Below the pieces are notes generated by a model that ran no database searches, was not told the origin of the DNA, and worked only from the letters and a program-made list of their open reading frames with translations. From Archegozetes longisetosus (lineage: Eukaryota; Arthropoda; Arachnida; Sarcoptiformes; Trhypochthoniidae): DNA of 64,000 nt. Below are positions 61,833-64,000 of this stretch, piece after piece. The position numbers were made by a program, and so were the translations under genes. Location: contig JAEMBT020000006.1 of assembly GCA_018873245.2 (NCBI GenBank), positions 10,251,855 to 10,315,854 on the forward strand. Reading direction: 5' to 3'. Position 1 is the stretch's first letter. Every line of letters starts with the position of its first letter.

Positions 61833-62821
61833 ATGCAGTCCTCATCTCCATATAGAGCATTATTTAATAATCAGAATCAGTCGCAAAACCCATCGCAACA
61901 ACCGCCACAGCAGTTCCATAAATATCAGAAGTCATCGACTAGTTTCTATGTGTTCCAACCGAGGCCACCGGTTCCGCCTATATATCAGGCCACAGAGTTT
62001 GATGGCAAGAGACTCAGGAAAGCCATCGCTAGAAAGACTGTCGACTATAACTCGTCGGTGACCAAAATGTTAGAATCAAGGATATGGCAAAGAGATTATA
62101 GGGATTGTCACGCTTTACACCCAGATATTGGATACTATACTGAGGTTTGATTCGATTGATTTTTTTGTAAATTTACTAATTATGTAAAACTACCCATACA
62201 TTCGGTTGCATACCTATTGTTTGAAAAAGACAGACGTTTTTCAAAGGTATCAAATTGGTTAAAGTGAACAATTATCTGAACTTAAAAATGCAATAATCAT
62301 ATAATTTGTGTATATAATGATTTATGAAATAAGTTGAATGGATATAATATGTGAGTAGTTAGTTATGAATGAAATTGTTGCTAAATAGATGGTTCCACCA
62401 ATGAATATGTTGGACAACCCAACAAATTGCATAACAACCAAATTCGTTCGGACCTCAACCAACAAAATGCGTTGTCCAATATTTTGCGTGCTTTGGACAC
62501 CAGAAGGTCGGAGACTAGTAACTGGCGCGTCTAGTGGCGAATTCACTCTTTGGAATGGACTGACTTTTAATTTCGAAACAATTCTTCAAGTAATTACAAT
62601 TACAATTAGATGGTTTAGTGTAATGTATAAGTTAATCATGATAGAGGTTATGATTGATTTAAACGTTAGGCTCACGACAGCGCAGTTCGTGTGATGGTTT
62701 GGAGCAGGAATGATTCATGGATGGTCACAGCAGATCAAGGAGGATATGTGAAGTACTGGCAAAGCAATATGAATAATGTGAAGATGTTTCAGGCTCACAA
62801 AGAACCAGTCAGAGCTATGAG
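61833..62821 (+). CDS. WDR33: WDR33, mRNA 3'-end processing factor (5' part only)
   Basis: CPSF subunit that, with CPSF30, recognises the AAUAAA signal in pre-mRNA. Three exons lie in the window: 61833-62144, 62389-62589 and 62670-62821, covering about 221 residues. The N-terminal tail (about residues 1-45) is Gln- and Ser-rich. The conserved block follows: [62 protein letters not shown], the near-invariant [12 protein letters not shown], then AHDSAVR and [18 protein letters not shown]. The last exon ends at a GTGGGC donor in the phase expected for the next WD repeat, which is not found before the right edge, so the gene continues outside the window. The ATG at 61833 is the first in frame. 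Confidence 0.94.
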
Positions 62822-64000
62822 GTGGGCATTTGTTAACTCTTTTGGCGCTTCAGCCGGTGATGTATCAAATAATAAAATCGTTATTTTTCTATTTATTGCA
62901 ATAAAGATATCAACTCTTTTTATGCATTGCGAAAATAAAGTTTTAATATATAGTGTTGCCATTTTGAAAATAAATTCTAATCATAGTAAATATCTCTTTA
63001 TTAATTTATACTTTGTTCTCATCTCTTATCCAATAAAACTGATTTCAGACGTCAATCTTTGAATCTTGAAACTTAGACATTCTTGTAAGTTATCTGTTGA
63101 TCTGGTTCTCTCGACCGCTGACCGAATTAATACAACTAATTTACTCAATACCATTGTAATTAACAAATTTTGTTAATTATATTAACTCAAATAAATAAAT
63201 AAATAACTTTCAATCTGAATTAAGAATATCTCTTTCTTCAAAATTGATCATTTTATCGATAATTTTAGCTAACCACAGATATCTCGTAATATTTCTCATT
63301 GGTTTGCCAAAATTTCAAATACTTTCCAATTTGATTCAAATATCTATTTATTAGTTCATATCATATATTGATTGAGTAGTTCTGACCAAATTCAAAATCT
63401 GCTAATTTAATAAATCATTTATAGTGTTTTTAATGCAGCGCGACTCAATTTATTCTGTATTTCGTCTGTTGACAATTTTGTATTTCTTATTTTTAGTTCA
63501 CTTATTTGTCATTTTTTTCATTACTAACTACTCGAAACATCGATTGATATGAAGTTCAAACAAATTGAATAACTTTTGAAGTGTTTTTAAAACCACTACA
63601 AGTTATTTTCGAGCCTTTATGAGAATATTTTGTTGAATGTTGAAAAGAATGTTAAATTAGAGATGTTTTGTTGAACGAACAAACTAATTTACCATCAAAT
63701 GTTTATTTAGAGCAAATCATTAGTTGAAACCAAATAGATATAAATAAGCTATTATTATGTACTGTTTTAAAAGAAGTTCAGTTCACTGCTTCTCAACAAC
63801 TTTTAACATGAATTATTCTTTGTCAAATACTATTTTGTCATCCCTTTACCACTTTAATGTAGTAGCCAAATACTATTCAAATCCTAAGTCTTCAAGTTAT
63901 ACATTAAGCTAACCTTTTAATTTGCAATTAATATAAGTTAGATAATCATTTGTCTCAATTTTTCATCGTAAAATTAAAATAAACAATGTTGACATTTTTC
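62822..64000 (+). other. WDR33 intron running off the right edge
   Basis: Starts with the GTGGGC donor after VRAMR. No segment matching the next WDR33 exon occurs in the remaining 1.2 kb. The open frame that continues to 63062 without splicing is hydrophobic, AT-driven and unlike WDR33, so I read it as intron. Confidence 0.55.

Noticed and set aside
62822..63062. Unspliced continuation of the third WDR33 exon
   Set aside because: Sequence after VRAMR loses all WDR33 similarity and becomes AT-driven; a GTGGGC donor sits exactly at the break.

Overview
This is eukaryotic nuclear DNA, very AT-rich and unmistakably animal. It carries 14 protein-coding genes whose exons I joined by hand using GT-AG signals (one intron is GC-AG) and reading phase. 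The joined proteins close in frame and match conserved metazoan families over nearly full length. Small introns (57-100 bp) predominate. The SPARC and SIAH proteins look arthropod-like, and the compact introns and base composition would suit a chelicerate, perhaps an acariform mite. The species call is inference and low confidence. I saw no tRNA gene, rRNA, CRISPR array, operon or prokaryotic feature.

Layout. 0.6-2.3 kb: GLCE (heparan sulfate C5-epimerase, +). 3.1-4.4 kb: CAPZB (-). 5.4-7.8 kb: CDK11/PITSLRE kinase (+). 7.8-16.8 kb: about 9 kb with no recognisable gene, holding eroded repeats. 16.8-31.2 kb: one SLC7 cationic amino acid transporter (-); its first coding exon lies 8.3 kb from the second, so most of the apparent gene desert at 22.7-31.0 kb is intron 1. 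31.2-36.2 kb: intergenic, with repeats. From 36 kb the window is gene-dense: a TPR-RRM-CCCH protein (-), SSU72 (+), LSG1 (-), a MYORG-like family 31 glycosidase (+), SPARC (-), VPS26C (-), SIAH (+), FBXO42 (-), CYB5D2/neuferricin (+), GTF2H2/TFIIH p44 (-), and the 5' end of WDR33 (+), which runs out of the window.

The genes are unrelated housekeeping and secretory functions, not a pathway. Several pairs are arranged head to head (CAPZB/CDK11, LSG1/MYORG-like, VPS26C/SIAH, FBXO42/CYB5D2, GTF2H2/WDR33) or tail to tail (GLCE/CAPZB, SSU72/LSG1, CYB5D2/GTF2H2). Three genes act in RNA polymerase II transcription or mRNA 3'-end formation (SSU72, GTF2H2, WDR33).

I did not find a convincing undescribed system. 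The most interesting items are the TPR-RRM-CCCH domain combination, a 57-nt in-frame removable intron inside the last SPARC exon, a GC-AG intron and a remote first exon in the transporter gene, two short terminal-inverted-repeat elements flanked by TA, and a pair of homologous hairpins whose arms differ by paired substitutions.
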